Of a stretch of 64,000 bases of DNA, positions 1 through 8,291 are shown piece by piece (position 1 is the first letter of the stretch; each line of letters opens with the position of its first letter). Where the stretch lies: contig JANWKU010000003.1 in assembly GCA_025451215.1 (NCBI GenBank), forward strand, positions 1 to 64,000, written 5' to 3'. This stretch comes from Terriglobales bacterium (GTDB lineage: Bacteria > Acidobacteriota > Terriglobia > Terriglobales > Acidobacteriaceae). The notes beneath the pieces were generated by a model. The model had not been told where the DNA came from, searched no databases, and saw nothing but the letters and a program-made list of their open reading frames with translations. A program made the translations under genes and the position numbers.

Positions 1-398
1 GAGACGCTATCACGGTGCAGAATTTATCTTTTGAGCAGCCTCCTATCGAAGCGCTTGCAAAACCAAGCGTTGCGGAAAAAGTGCGTGTTGGGTTGAACAA
101 TTGGTCGAGTATCGTCCGATATGCCGCGCTTTTAGGATTGTTCTTGCTGGCTTATGTCCTGCTCTTGCGGCCGATGAAAAAACAGCTTATGGCCACGTTA
201 AAAGAACTTCCGGCGAGAGTTACAAATGCGCAGAAATTGGAAGCGTCGCAGCGTGAGTCCTTCGGTGAGGTGGGCTCATTGCCTCCCGAACAGCAACGGA
301 GCATGGCCATCAAAAAACAACTGATTGAAAAAGCCAAAGGCGAGCCTATGGCGACAAGCAGGCTGATACAAGGCTGGATCCACGAAGGGGGAAAATAA
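1..398 (+). CDS. fliF: Flagellar MS-ring protein FliF, C-terminal end (partial)
   Basis: The window opens inside this gene, so only about 130 C-terminal residues are visible; the reading frame runs back to base 3 with no stop. FliF forms the inner-membrane MS ring on which the rotor and export apparatus are built. The visible part has one strong hydrophobic segment (AALLGLFLLAYVLLL) followed by RPMKKQL and a charged cytoplasmic tail, the layout of the FliF C terminus, whose tail binds FliG. Its stop codon overlaps the fliG start by one base (TAATG), so the two are translationally coupled. An in-frame ATG is absent in the visible part; the internal GTG at 15 is not taken as a start. Identification leans on context as much as on sequence. 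Confidence 0.88.
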   Translation, partial: DAITVQNLSFEQPPIEALAKPSVAEKVRVGLNNWSSIVRYAALLGLFLLAYVLLLRPMKKQLMATLKELPARVTNAQKLEASQRESFGEVGSLPPEQQRSMAIKKQLIEKAKGEPMATSRLIQGWIHEGGK

Positions 399-1420
399 TG
401 GCCCAGGCAGCCAAAAGCGTAGTTAGCGGCGCCCGCAAAGCGGCAGTTCTGATGGCGATCATGGGGGAAGAGGCCGCCTCCGCTGTGTATAAACATTTGC
501 CCGACGATGATGTACAGCTTGTGACAAAGGAGTTGGCGGAGATTGGCCGTATTCCAACCGAGATAGCCCATGGAATCCTGGAAGAGTACAGCGAGTTAGC
601 GCTCACGCAGGATTATCTGGCCCAGGGCGGGATCGATTTTGCCAAGCGACTTTTGATCAAGGCATTTGGAGATCAGGATGCCAAGAACCTGCTCGACCGT
701 GTGATTCGATTACAAGAACTTAGTGCGGGACAACTGGATTCTCTGCAAAAGGCCGATCCGCAGCAATTAGCAAAATTTCTGGAAGGAGAACACCCCCAAA
801 CGATTGCGTTAATTCTAGCTCACCTCGATGGGAAACAAGCTTCCGCTCTCTTGATGCGTCTTCCTGAGCAAGTCCGGGCTGAATCGGTAAAACGTCTGGC
901 GCAATTACGGCAGTTTTCTCCGGAGATGGCAGAAAAAGTTTCGGTGGTGCTCAACCGCAGGCTGCAATCGCTGGGTGAGCAGAGCCGCAAGACGTATGCC
1001 GGGTTTAAGAGCGTCGCGGACGTAATGAACCGTCTGGATTCCACTACTGCAAAAACCATTTTGGAAACAATCGAGCACGATGATGCCAAGCTGGCCGTCA
1101 ATATCCGGAATCTCATGTTTACGTTCGAAGATCTTGTAGGGGTCCCAGATACCTCGATTCGTGAATGGTTGGGAACAATGGACAAAAAACTTCTGGCGAC
1201 GGCTTTGAAAGGCGCAAGCACGGAACTGAAGACCCATATTTTCCGGGCAATGTCCTCTCGCGCCGTGGAAATGTTGAAAGAAGACATGGAAACGATGGGG
1301 CCGATCCGCGGAAAAGATGTTGTTCAGGCACAGCAGGAAGCGGTCACTCTTTTGCGCAAGCTGGAGGCGGATGGCAAAGTCATTCTGAAAAACGAGGGGG
1401 ATGATGAATTCGTCGTCTAG
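398..1420 (+). CDS. fliG: Flagellar motor switch protein FliG
   Basis: FliG is the rotor protein of the C-ring: it sits on FliF and meets the MotA stator to produce torque and switching. At 340 residues it has the usual length. The middle domain carries the signature EHPQTIALILAHL (near residue 130), and the C-terminal domain keeps the charged torque helix region (DLVGVPDTSIREWL, then LATALKGAS). The gene starts on the ATG overlapping the fliF stop and its 3' end overlaps fliH by 20 bases, so it lies inside a tight fliF-G-H-I-J operon. No anomalies seen. Confidence 0.98.
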   Translation: MAQAAKSVVSGARKAAVLMAIMGEEAASAVYKHLPDDDVQLVTKELAEIGRIPTEIAHGILEEYSELALTQDYLAQGGIDFAKRLLIKAFGDQDAKNLLDRVIRLQELSAGQLDSLQKADPQQLAKFLEGEHPQTIALILAHLDGKQASALLMRLPEQVRAESVKRLAQLRQFSPEMAEKVSVVLNRRLQSLGEQSRKTYAGFKSVADVMNRLDSTTAKTILETIEHDDAKLAVNIRNLMFTFEDLVGVPDTSIREWLGTMDKKLLATALKGASTELKTHIFRAMSSRAVEMLKEDMETMGPIRGKDVVQAQQEAVTLLRKLEADGKVILKNEGDDEFVV

Positions 1421-2081
1421 CAATTCGCAAAGTCTTAGCGCCGAGGATGTGGAATCGTTTCTTTACCAGGATGCGTCCGCTGAGCAGGCCTCGGGACAAC
1501 CGTCGGCAGTGAGAAGCGACGGGCCTACCCAAAAAGCAAAAAAGGCTGACGATACCCCGCGAATCAGCGATACGGAACTTTCCCGAATCGTTCTTGAAGC
1601 GCGCGCGGACGGCCTGCGCGAGGGTGAGAAAAACGCCCGGGCAAGCCTCGAAGCCGAAGCTGCCGAAGGGCGCAAGAAACTAGGACAGCTTCTTGCGGAC
1701 TTTCAGGGGGAGCGGGAGGAATATTACTCCAAGGTGGAGGCAGAGCTGGTTCGGCTTGCGCTCTCCATTGCGTCGAAAATCCTGCATCGTGAGGCCCAGG
1801 TCGATCCGATGCTCATTGCGGGAATCGTGAAGGTTGCCGTCGAGAAGCTACAGCAGAATACCAAGGTGTCGGTCCGTGTCAGCGGTGAAGATCTTCCTAA
1901 ATGGCAGCAATATTTCAACCAAACTCCCAACATCCAAATCATCCAGGACGCGTCGCTGAAGCCCATGGATTGTGTGCTGGAAACCGAGAGCGGTTCTGCG
2001 GTGATGAGCGTAGATGCGCAATTAAAAGAAATTGAGAAAGGCTTTTTTGATCTGCTGGCCCAGCGGCCCACCACAAAATGA
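1401..2081 (+). CDS. fliH: Flagellar export ATPase regulator FliH
   Basis: FliH is the peripheral stalk-like partner that holds and restrains the FliI ATPase at the flagellar export gate. The protein has 226 residues: a polar, low-complexity first third, a charged helical stretch rich in Glu/Ala/Arg around residues 60-110, and a C-terminal domain typical of FliH/YscL/V-type ATPase E subunits (VRLALSIASKILHREAQVDP). It starts inside the end of fliG and ends overlapping the fliI start by four bases (ATGA), which supports its assignment by position as well as by sequence. A neighbouring ATG at 1404 could also serve as the start. Confidence 0.93.
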   Translation: MMNSSSSNSQSLSAEDVESFLYQDASAEQASGQPSAVRSDGPTQKAKKADDTPRISDTELSRIVLEARADGLREGEKNARASLEAEAAEGRKKLGQLLADFQGEREEYYSKVEAELVRLALSIASKILHREAQVDPMLIAGIVKVAVEKLQQNTKVSVRVSGEDLPKWQQYFNQTPNIQIIQDASLKPMDCVLETESGSAVMSVDAQLKEIEKGFFDLLAQRPTTK

Positions 2082-3385
2082 AAACGGTTCCACTAGATTC
2101 GTACCACGATTGGCTGGATGGAAATTCCAGTGTTCGCTGGCAAGGCCAGGTCACGCAGGTCCTGGGCAACCTGATTGAGTCTGCGGGGCCTTTCTGTTCA
2201 GTGGGAGAGACTTGCGAAATCGTAAGTTCAAGCGGGGCGATCTATGCCGGAGAAATCGTGGGCTTCCGTGGTTCCACGGTTCTCTCCATGACTCTGGAGA
2301 AACCGCGGGGAATCCGATTCGGCGACCGGATTGTAACGTGGGGTGCCAAGCCTTCGATTCGAGTAGGCCCCAGCCTTCTTGGAAGAGTCATTGATGCGAC
2401 TGGAAAGCCGCTTGATTCACGCCTGGAACACCAAAGTAAAAAATCGATTCCCGTAGATGGCTCCGCTCCATTGCCCTTGAGCAGTAAACTCATCAATGAG
2501 CCCCTTGCGTGTGGAATTCGTGCGATTGACGGATTCGTAACCTGTGGACGTGGGCAGCGCGTGGGCATTTTCGGAGGCAGTGGTGTAGGGAAAAGCACAT
2601 TGATTGGCATGATGACCAGAGGAACGGAAGCGGACCTCACGGTTCTTGCATTGGTAGGTGAGCGCGGCAGGGAAGTTGGAGAATTTCTGGAAGCGCTTGG
2701 CCCTGAAGGACGGCGAAAATCCGTGGTGGTGGTTTCTACTTCCGACCAATCTCCGCTGTTGAAAATTCGTGCTGCTCTCACCGCGACCGCAGTCGCCGAA
2801 TATTTTTCAGCACAAGGGAAAAATGTACTTTTGGTTGTAGACTCGTTGACGCGATTCGCCATGGCTCAGCGAGAAATTGGCCTGGCAGCGGGTGAGCCCC
2901 CTACAGCAAAGGGCTATACGCCCTCCGTGCTTTCCATGCTAGCGCGCCTGGTCGAACGGGCCGGGCGGTTTTCCGAGGGAAGCATCACTGCTTTTTATAC
3001 TGTGCTCATGGAGGGTGACGATCAACAGGATCCCATTGTGGACACAGTGCGATCGCTCCTTGATGGGCATGTGATCCTGGACCGTAATTTGAGCTTGCGC
3101 AATCACTATCCGCCAATTTCCATTGTGGACAGCCTAAGCCGATTGATGCCGAACGTGTGTACGCGTGAGCATCTAGATAAGGCATCGGCAGCTCGCATGC
3201 TGCTGTCTGCCTATGCAAGGGCTGCAGATTTAGTTCGTATTGGCGCTTACCAAAAAGGAACGGATCCGGTCCTTGATAAAGCAATCCAGGCCTTACCTGA
3301 AATCACCAAGTTTCTGCGACAAGGACCGCAGGAAGCAGTCGCACACTCTGAAACACTGCGACAAGTATTGTCCTTACCTCTCTAG
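2078..3385 (+). CDS. fliI: Flagellum-specific ATPase FliI
   Basis: FliI is the hexameric ATPase that helps unfold and deliver export substrates at the base of the flagellum; it is related to the F1 beta subunit. The 435-residue protein has the Walker A motif GGSGVGKST (near residue 165), the Walker B region VLLVVDSLTRFAMAQREIGLA, and the family signature PSVLSMLARLVERAG. Length and domain order are those of a normal FliI. The start ATG overlaps the fliH stop, and fliJ follows after two bases. Confidence 0.98.
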   Translation: MKTVPLDSYHDWLDGNSSVRWQGQVTQVLGNLIESAGPFCSVGETCEIVSSSGAIYAGEIVGFRGSTVLSMTLEKPRGIRFGDRIVTWGAKPSIRVGPSLLGRVIDATGKPLDSRLEHQSKKSIPVDGSAPLPLSSKLINEPLACGIRAIDGFVTCGRGQRVGIFGGSGVGKSTLIGMMTRGTEADLTVLALVGERGREVGEFLEALGPEGRRKSVVVVSTSDQSPLLKIRAALTATAVAEYFSAQGKNVLLVVDSLTRFAMAQREIGLAAGEPPTAKGYTPSVLSMLARLVERAGRFSEGSITAFYTVLMEGDDQQDPIVDTVRSLLDGHVILDRNLSLRNHYPPISIVDSLSRLMPNVCTREHLDKASAARMLLSAYARAADLVRIGAYQKGTDPVLDKAIQALPEITKFLRQGPQEAVAHSETLRQVLSLPL

Positions 3386-3387
3386 CC

Positions 3388-3825
3388 ATGGCATTTCGCT
3401 TCTCGCTTGCGGCGGTGTTGAATCTGCGAAAGGCCGTTGAGCGGCAAGAATATCTCAACTTGGAAAGAATCAACCAGGAAATCGCGAGAATCAAAAATGA
3501 GCTCGATGCGGCGGGTTTGCAAAGATCTGATCTTGAAAACTCGCGAAATTCTCAGCTGACCGAAGGCATGCCGTCGGTCCTATTACAGAGTCTGTATGAG
3601 CAAGTGTTTGCGATTGAAAGACACATGGACTCATTGAAGGCATTATCGTTGGAGCTGACGGCCAAGAAAGATCAACAGCTAAAAATTTATTCCCTGGCGC
3701 GGCAAAAGCGAGAAGTATTGGATAGCCTTCGCGAGAAGCAATATTCTGCCTACCTGCAAGAAGCAACCAAACGGCAACAAACCTTGACGGACGATCTATT
3801 TTTGGCGCGACTCAAGCGCAAGTAG
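3388..3825 (+). CDS. fliJ: Flagellar export chaperone/stalk protein FliJ
   Basis: FliJ is a small coiled-coil protein that sits in the centre of the FliI hexamer and links it to FlhA. This 145-residue product is almost wholly alpha-helical and charged, with two long heptad-like stretches, and opens with FRFSLAAVLNLRKAVERQEY, the usual FliJ N-terminal pattern. It follows fliI after two bases and is the last gene of the fliF-J operon. FliJ proteins diverge strongly, so position contributes to the call. Confidence 0.9.
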   Translation: MAFRFSLAAVLNLRKAVERQEYLNLERINQEIARIKNELDAAGLQRSDLENSRNSQLTEGMPSVLLQSLYEQVFAIERHMDSLKALSLELTAKKDQQLKIYSLARQKREVLDSLREKQYSAYLQEATKRQQTLTDDLFLARLKRK

Positions 3826-3829
3826 GCAT

Positions 3830-3857
3830 ACTTTGCCTAGTACCGTTCGGGCAAAGT
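3830..3857 (+). terminator. Hairpin behind fliJ, possible terminator of the fliF-J operon
   Basis: ACTTTGCC (3830-3837) is the exact reverse complement of GGCAAAGT (3850-3857), with a 12-base loop, five bases after the fliJ stop. It is followed by TT and then a second copy of TTTGCCTAGT (3857-3866), so there is also a 25-bp-spaced direct repeat of that decamer. The U-tract is poor, so termination is only suggested; the repeat could instead be a binding site for a regulator of the next operon. Confidence 0.4.
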
Positions 3858-3919
3858 TTGCCTAGTGACACCATTTCTCGACAATCGTCGTTCCTTTCTA
3901 ATCGGTACATACCTTAAAA

Positions 3920-3938
3920 CTCTTTAATTCTTAAAGAG
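3920..3938. promoter_or_regulatory. Perfect 8-3-8 palindrome upstream of the fliK sigma-54 promoter
   Basis: CTCTTTAA (3920-3927), TTC, TTAAAGAG (3931-3938) is a perfect inverted repeat. It ends about 38 bases upstream of the -24 element at 3977. A dyad at this distance could be an activator site, since sigma-54 promoters need an enhancer-binding protein and two NtrC-type proteins are encoded at 39,231 and 40,570. The link is inference; the dyad itself is seen directly. Confidence 0.4.
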
Positions 3939-3976
3939 CTAATGCGATTCCGGGAGCGATCTCTAATTTGGGAATT

Positions 3977-3993
3977 TTGGCTAGTGGCTTGCA
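3977..3993 (+). promoter_or_regulatory. Sigma-54 promoter for fliK-flgD-flgE
   Basis: TTGGCTAGTGGCTTGCA matches the sigma-54 (RpoN) pattern TTGGCAC-N5-TTGCA in both boxes, with the invariant GG and GC separated by exactly 10 bases. The expected start of transcription falls near 4003-4005, just upstream of an AAGGA ribosome site (4009-4013) and a GTG codon at 4019. Rod and hook genes are RpoN-dependent in many flagellated bacteria. Confidence 0.7.
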
Positions 3994-4018
3994 ATTGCAC
4001 TGGTATCGAAGGACGAGT

Positions 4019-5716
4019 GTGATTTCTGCTATCCCACAAATCGGGCCGAATACACCGAAGCCGCCAGCAGGCGCGCCGAGTGGTGGTGCGGACATTTTTC
4101 TGAGTTTGCTCACGCAGGAGTTTCAAACCTCAAATGGTTTGATCGATCCTTCTTTGTCAAGCCTGAATGCCACGCAGCCCGGAACAAATACAAACGCCCT
4201 CGATAAAGCCGATGCCGGCAACGCAGACCCCACCGTTGCTGATGGCAGTGCGTCCAATACCGGCAATTCTGTTGTGGCAGCCAAAAAGGGCGCGGACAAA
4301 GAAAAAGATCAGGCTGCGAAAACTGCTGAATCAGCTACACCTATGCCGACGGTTCTTGTGCTCCCTACCCCGGTTGCAGCGGTCCCAGTCCCAGTTCCAG
4401 TGCCATCGGACACAACTTCCGGCCAAGCGCCTTCACCAGACAATGCTGACGTCGATAAAAACGGCGAGAAAACCTCGCCTAGCGCAATATTCCTGAACGG
4501 CGGGAATGGCCCACTGGATCGCCTACAAAGCGTATTCGCAAATATAAATTCTGCGGCAGATGCGCTTGAGAACAATACCTCAGGCCAAAACTCAAGCCTA
4601 GCAACACACACACAAGATGAAGATGACGCCGCAGGCGACAATTTAGAAGCGTTGTCTTCGCTGAACAACCAGCAATCTCCGGCTAGCACTTCGAAGAATG
4701 CAAAATCCGTGCTCAGTGAACTCGGAAAATCTGTGAGCGAAAATGCCATCACTCTACCGAAGCATGTCGAAGGAACCCCGGGCAAAGCAACAGAAGAGCC
4801 TCAGGTCGCCGATTCATCGCCAACGCTTTCCGCGCCCGCTGCGAGCCCCGCAGCAGGGGGCACTGATCCACTAGCGCTGGCAGCCAATCCTGTGGTGGGG
4901 GTGCCAAATCAGGATGCTAGCCAAGCAAATATACCGAATAATAAGTTTTCGGATTCCGCACGGCCTGGTGAAAAGGGAAGCAACATTACAACGCAGATTT
5001 CCGGCGACCCAACCAAGAGCTCCAAAGACAATGATTCTAGTGCAGCCATCAAAGCAGCTTTTCGTAAAGATGAAGGGCAACTCAATCAACAGGATGGCCA
5101 GCAAGCTCCTTCCCCAAACGATCCTGCGATCTCGATTGGGAATACAGCATTTCATGCTGTCGTTGCGCAACAACTTCACGTAGCGACGGTAGCTAGCGGT
5201 TCCGCCTTGCATCCTCCAATCCAAACGAAGCCTGCCGTTGCCGGCAACAATCTGCAAGCGGCTTTACAGCAGAATACAGAAATACACAATTCAGATTTAC
5301 CAGTTACTCCTGGATTGCTGCAATCAGCAAAATTGGTGGAACGGTTAGGTCAAGCTGAGTTGCGCGTTGGCATGCAGGTGGGGGACATGGGGGGCATCGA
5401 TATTCGTACATCCATGGCGCACAACCAGCTTACCGCCGAAATTTCCGTTGAACATAATGAGCTCGTACATATGCTCGCGGCGAACTTACCGAGTCTGCAA
5501 GATCGCCTTTCAGAACATCAATTGTCAACGGCAAACATTCTATTGCAGAGCCAGACGGACGGAGCTTTTGCCGGCTCTCAGCAAAGAAATGGGCAAGGCG
5601 ATTCGCAAACACCCGTGCAACGCATTCCGTACACGATGAGAGAAAGTTTTTCTAACATTGCGATTTCATCCAGCGAACCGCTGGATGCGAACGCAGGGCT
5701 TGATATTCACATTTGA
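4019..5716 (+). CDS. fliK: Flagellar hook-length control protein FliK
   Basis: FliK measures hook length during export and switches substrate specificity by contacting FlhB. The product has about 565 residues: a long, low-complexity Ala/Pro/Ser/Asn-rich region, including a PVAAVPVPVPVPS stretch, followed by the compact C-terminal hook domain (LGQAELRVGMQVGDMGGIDI ... AEISVEHNELVHMLAANLPSLQDRLSEHQL). I place the start at GTG 4019 because AAGGA lies 5 bases upstream and a sigma-54 promoter would start transcription at about 4003. A longer reading from TTG 3968 would begin inside the promoter. flgD and flgE follow. Confidence 0.85.
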   Translation: MISAIPQIGPNTPKPPAGAPSGGADIFLSLLTQEFQTSNGLIDPSLSSLNATQPGTNTNALDKADAGNADPTVADGSASNTGNSVVAAKKGADKEKDQAAKTAESATPMPTVLVLPTPVAAVPVPVPVPSDTTSGQAPSPDNADVDKNGEKTSPSAIFLNGGNGPLDRLQSVFANINSAADALENNTSGQNSSLATHTQDEDDAAGDNLEALSSLNNQQSPASTSKNAKSVLSELGKSVSENAITLPKHVEGTPGKATEEPQVADSSPTLSAPAASPAAGGTDPLALAANPVVGVPNQDASQANIPNNKFSDSARPGEKGSNITTQISGDPTKSSKDNDSSAAIKAAFRKDEGQLNQQDGQQAPSPNDPAISIGNTAFHAVVAQQLHVATVASGSALHPPIQTKPAVAGNNLQAALQQNTEIHNSDLPVTPGLLQSAKLVERLGQAELRVGMQVGDMGGIDIRTSMAHNQLTAEISVEHNELVHMLAANLPSLQDRLSEHQLSTANILLQSQTDGAFAGSQQRNGQGDSQTPVQRIPYTMRESFSNIAISSSEPLDANAGLDIHI

Positions 5717-5760
5717 TTTTCGCAGTACCAGGAAAATGAGTTAGGTAAGGAGAGAAGTCA

Positions 5761-6060
5761 ATGAGCAGCATAAGCGCAATCGCACCAAATCCGGCGGCAG
5801 CCACTTCAACGCAGCCGCAAACACCTCCGACGAGTTCCGGCAGCAGCGCGCTGGATTCGCAGGATACGTTTTTAAGCCTGTTGGTCACCGAATTGAAATC
5901 ACAGGACCCCACATCCCCGATGGATCCTATGCAAATGGTAGGACAGATGTTGTCCATGAATCAGCTTGATCAGTTAATCCAAATCAATCAAACACTGCAA
6001 ACCGCAGCGGGCGCCGGTTCGACTACCGGAACTACAACCCAGCCGACGGGAGGAAACTAA
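5761..6060 (+). CDS. flgD: Minimal flagellar hook-capping protein FlgD (N-terminal domain only)
   Basis: FlgD forms the scaffold cap under which hook subunits assemble. Only the conserved N-terminal part is present: residues 30-80 contain the signature DTFLSLLVTELKSQDPTSPM and DPMQMVGQMLSMNQLDQL. At 99 residues it lacks the C-terminal fibronectin/tudor-like domains found in the roughly 230-residue enterobacterial protein. It has a strong ribosome site (AAGGAGAG upstream of ATG 5761) and its stop overlaps the flgE start by one base, so it is probably intact and naturally short rather than broken. Confidence 0.9.
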   Translation: MSSISAIAPNPAAATSTQPQTPPTSSGSSALDSQDTFLSLLVTELKSQDPTSPMDPMQMVGQMLSMNQLDQLIQINQTLQTAAGAGSTTGTTTQPTGGN

Positions 6061-7346
6061 TGCCTTTATTTTCGATTCCACTTTCCGGCCTTACCGCCAG
6101 CTCGAATGCGCTCTCGGTAATCTCGAATAACCTGGCCAATCTGAACACGGTTGGCTACAAAGACGAGCAGGCAAATTTCAAGGACCTCTTTTATCAAACA
6201 ATGGGCACAACCGGTTCCGGTGATCCGATGCAGATTGGCGCTGGAGCGGCTGTAGGTTCCATCACGGCAAACTTCACTAACGGCAACGTTAACAATACAG
6301 GGGTTCCCACCGACGTGGCGGTTACAGGCAACGGATTTTTTGTGACGCAGCAGAATGGTGGCGGACTGCAATTTACGCGCGATGGCGGTTTCGGCGTGGA
6401 TCCCACCGGCAAGCTGGTGGCGCCGGACGGATCGTCAGTTTTGGGATACCCGGCAGTGAACGGTGTCATCAACACTGGAGCCGGCCTGGGGTCCATTTTC
6501 CTCGGACAGGGGAAAATCAGCCCACCGAATCCAACGGGCAATGTCGCGATGGGAACCAACCTCGATGCCACCGCGGCTGTGGGAAGCACACCGTTTTCAA
6601 CTCCGGTCACGGTCTACGATTCGCTTGGCAATTCGCACGTTCTAACATTCCAGTTTACAAAGACCGCTGCAAACGCCTGGGATTACAACGTTACGATACC
6701 GCAAGCGGACGTGGCTGGCGCCACCGGTCCGGTTGTGGTGAATAGTGGATCACTGACGTTTGATGGCAATGGCCAATTGCTATCCACATCCACCGGCGCG
6801 GGGGGAACGGGCACGACTACGACGCCTCCTGCCGACATTACTGGAATCAACGTTGCTAATTTGGCGGATGGAGCAAGCTCTCTTACGTTCTCGTGGAACC
6901 TGCTCGACCCGAATGGCACGCCAACTCTTACCCAGGTCGCTTCGCCCAGTACCACTTCCACCACCAATCAGGATGGCTATGGCAGTGGTACTCTGCAGAG
7001 TTTCACCATTGACTCGGATGGGATTGTTCAAGGCTCGTTCAGCAATGGGCAGACTCAAGCGATCGCGCAGCTGGGTCTTGCGAACTTCGCGAACAATCAA
7101 GGGCTCCAGCGAACGGGAAACAATGACTACATGGCGACCTTGGCTTCGGGTTCTCCTGTAATCGGTACCGCTAACACTGGCGGCCGGGGTTCAATTTCCG
7201 GCGGCGCGTTGGAACTTTCCAACGTGGATATTTCGCAGGAATTTACGCAATTGATCGTCACACAGCGTGGGTTTGAGGCGAATGCCCGCGTAGTGACGAC
7301 ATTTGACCAGATCACACAGGACACCATCAACCTGAAGCCAAGTTAG
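6060..7346 (+). CDS. flgE: Flagellar hook protein FlgE
   Basis: FlgE polymerises into the hook, the universal joint outside the cell. The 428-residue protein begins with the rod/hook signature (SGLTASSNALSVISNNLANL, then NTVGYK) and ends with the matching C-terminal helix (LELSNVDISQEFTQLIVTQR and GFEANARVVTTFDQITQ). In between are the FlgE-type domains, including a short flexible T/S/G-rich linker near residue 250. The start ATG overlaps the flgD stop. It closes the fliK operon and is followed by a strong hairpin. Confidence 0.96.
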   Translation: MPLFSIPLSGLTASSNALSVISNNLANLNTVGYKDEQANFKDLFYQTMGTTGSGDPMQIGAGAAVGSITANFTNGNVNNTGVPTDVAVTGNGFFVTQQNGGGLQFTRDGGFGVDPTGKLVAPDGSSVLGYPAVNGVINTGAGLGSIFLGQGKISPPNPTGNVAMGTNLDATAAVGSTPFSTPVTVYDSLGNSHVLTFQFTKTAANAWDYNVTIPQADVAGATGPVVVNSGSLTFDGNGQLLSTSTGAGGTGTTTTPPADITGINVANLADGASSLTFSWNLLDPNGTPTLTQVASPSTTSTTNQDGYGSGTLQSFTIDSDGIVQGSFSNGQTQAIAQLGLANFANNQGLQRTGNNDYMATLASGSPVIGTANTGGRGSISGGALELSNVDISQEFTQLIVTQRGFEANARVVTTFDQITQDTINLKPS

Positions 7347-7378
7347 TGGCTGGCTCGCCGCAACTTAACATCTGATGA

Positions 7379-7440
7379 GAGGGTCGCACGCATTCGTGGA
7401 CAATCACGAGGCGTGCGCCCTCGCATTCTATTTTCCTTCT
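7379..7440 (+). terminator. Rho-independent-type terminator after flgE
   Basis: GAGGGTCGCACGC (7379-7391) pairs with GCGTGCGCCCTC (7411-7422) with one bulged T, and the loop itself contains a further CGTG/CACG pair. The stem is followed by a U-rich tail (ATTCTATTTTCCTTCT). It lies 33 bases behind the flgE stop and fits the end of the fliK-flgD-flgE unit. The remaining gap to fliN (7441-7591) holds a pyrimidine-rich tract near 7520-7545 but no clear gene. Confidence 0.75.
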
Positions 7441-7591
7441 AATCACGCGCGCACTATGCGGACATGTACGGGCGTAATCACCCGCCCGTAAATTGTTGTT
7501 TCTAAACGCCACTTCACCGCTTTTTCCCTTTTTCTTTTTTCTCAGCGTCAGGTATTGGAATTGCACTTCTGCATCGTGAGAAGAACTCCAT

Positions 7592-7900
7592 ATGGATGCA
7601 GCAGTACAACGCGCTAAAGAACAATCCACTGGTGAGGGTGACAAACCCATTGCTCAACCGATTTCTGCCCCCGCGATGGTAGAGAGGTTCGGATGGCTAA
7701 CCTGTCAGCTTTCTCTCGAAATCTCAATTGAAAATTTTAAGGTGGGTGAACTTTTGCAATTGAACAAGGGAGCGGTTGTGGAAACAACTTGCCACTTCAC
7801 GAGTGATATTCCGTTGCGCGCAAATGGACTTTTAATTGGATGGACCGAGTTTGAAGTGATTGGAAGCCGCCTGGCAGTGCGGATTACGGAGCTGGCATGA
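7592..7900 (+). CDS. fliN: Flagellar motor switch protein FliN (SpoA domain)
   Basis: FliN/FliM-type SpoA domains form the lower C-ring, which binds CheY-P and the export ATPase complex. Residues 35-102 form one SpoA domain: LSLEISIENFKVGELLQLNKG and a C-terminal IGWTEFEVIGSRLAVRITEL, the usual FliN end. At 102 residues it is a compact FliN. The preceding 30 residues are polar. fliM, normally its neighbour, is not in this window. fliO overlaps its stop by four bases (ATGA). No strong ribosome site is visible before ATG 7592. Confidence 0.85.
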   Translation: MDAAVQRAKEQSTGEGDKPIAQPISAPAMVERFGWLTCQLSLEISIENFKVGELLQLNKGAVVETTCHFTSDIPLRANGLLIGWTEFEVIGSRLAVRITELA

Positions 7901-8289
7901 ACACTGTTTCGACAAGTTCTGGATTCTGGAGTGGGAAGAAAATAGAGCACCCTCCAAGCTCTGCAGCGATCAGAATTCTTCCGGCGGAAGAGGCTGAAAA
8001 ACCAAAAACATTGAATTCCCTCGTGCAAAACGGGATTGAAGACGTCGCGGAGTTCTTTCGCTGGGCTCGCAGGAACGTAAAAATCCAGCCCGCCAAGAAG
8101 CGTTTGCGGGTTTGCGAAAGCGTATCTCTTGGAGAGAAGCGCTTCATCGCGGTGGTTCAGTTGGACGGGCGGGAGTTTTTGCTTGGCGGATCTCCAAATT
8201 CGCTTTCCTTGTTGGCCAGCGTCGGCAACAACACCGCCGCGACATTTGCCAATGTTCTGAACGAGAGCTATGAACAGGACCGGAAATAG
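7897..8289 (+). CDS. fliO: FliO-like flagellar biosynthesis protein without a clear membrane segment
   Basis: The C-terminal half (residues 75-115: RLRVCESVSLGEKRFIAVVQ followed by LDGREFLLGGSPNSLSLLAS) matches the soluble FliO domain, and the gene sits exactly between fliN and fliP where fliO belongs. FliO normally anchors in the inner membrane by an N-terminal helix and assists assembly of the FliP ring. Here the first 70 residues show no obvious transmembrane stretch; they are polar and charged (EFFRWARRNVKIQPAKKRLR). So either the anchor is lost or the start is misjudged, though the upstream overlap with fliN leaves little room. Confidence 0.7.
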   Translation: MNTVSTSSGFWSGKKIEHPPSSAAIRILPAEEAEKPKTLNSLVQNGIEDVAEFFRWARRNVKIQPAKKRLRVCESVSLGEKRFIAVVQLDGREFLLGGSPNSLSLLASVGNNTAATFANVLNESYEQDRK

Positions 8290-8291
8290 GG

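Noticed and set aside
7347-7366. GG-N10-GC pattern just after flgE
   Set aside because: The -12 box reads CCGC rather than TTGC and it sits before the flgE terminator, so it cannot sensibly drive fliN.
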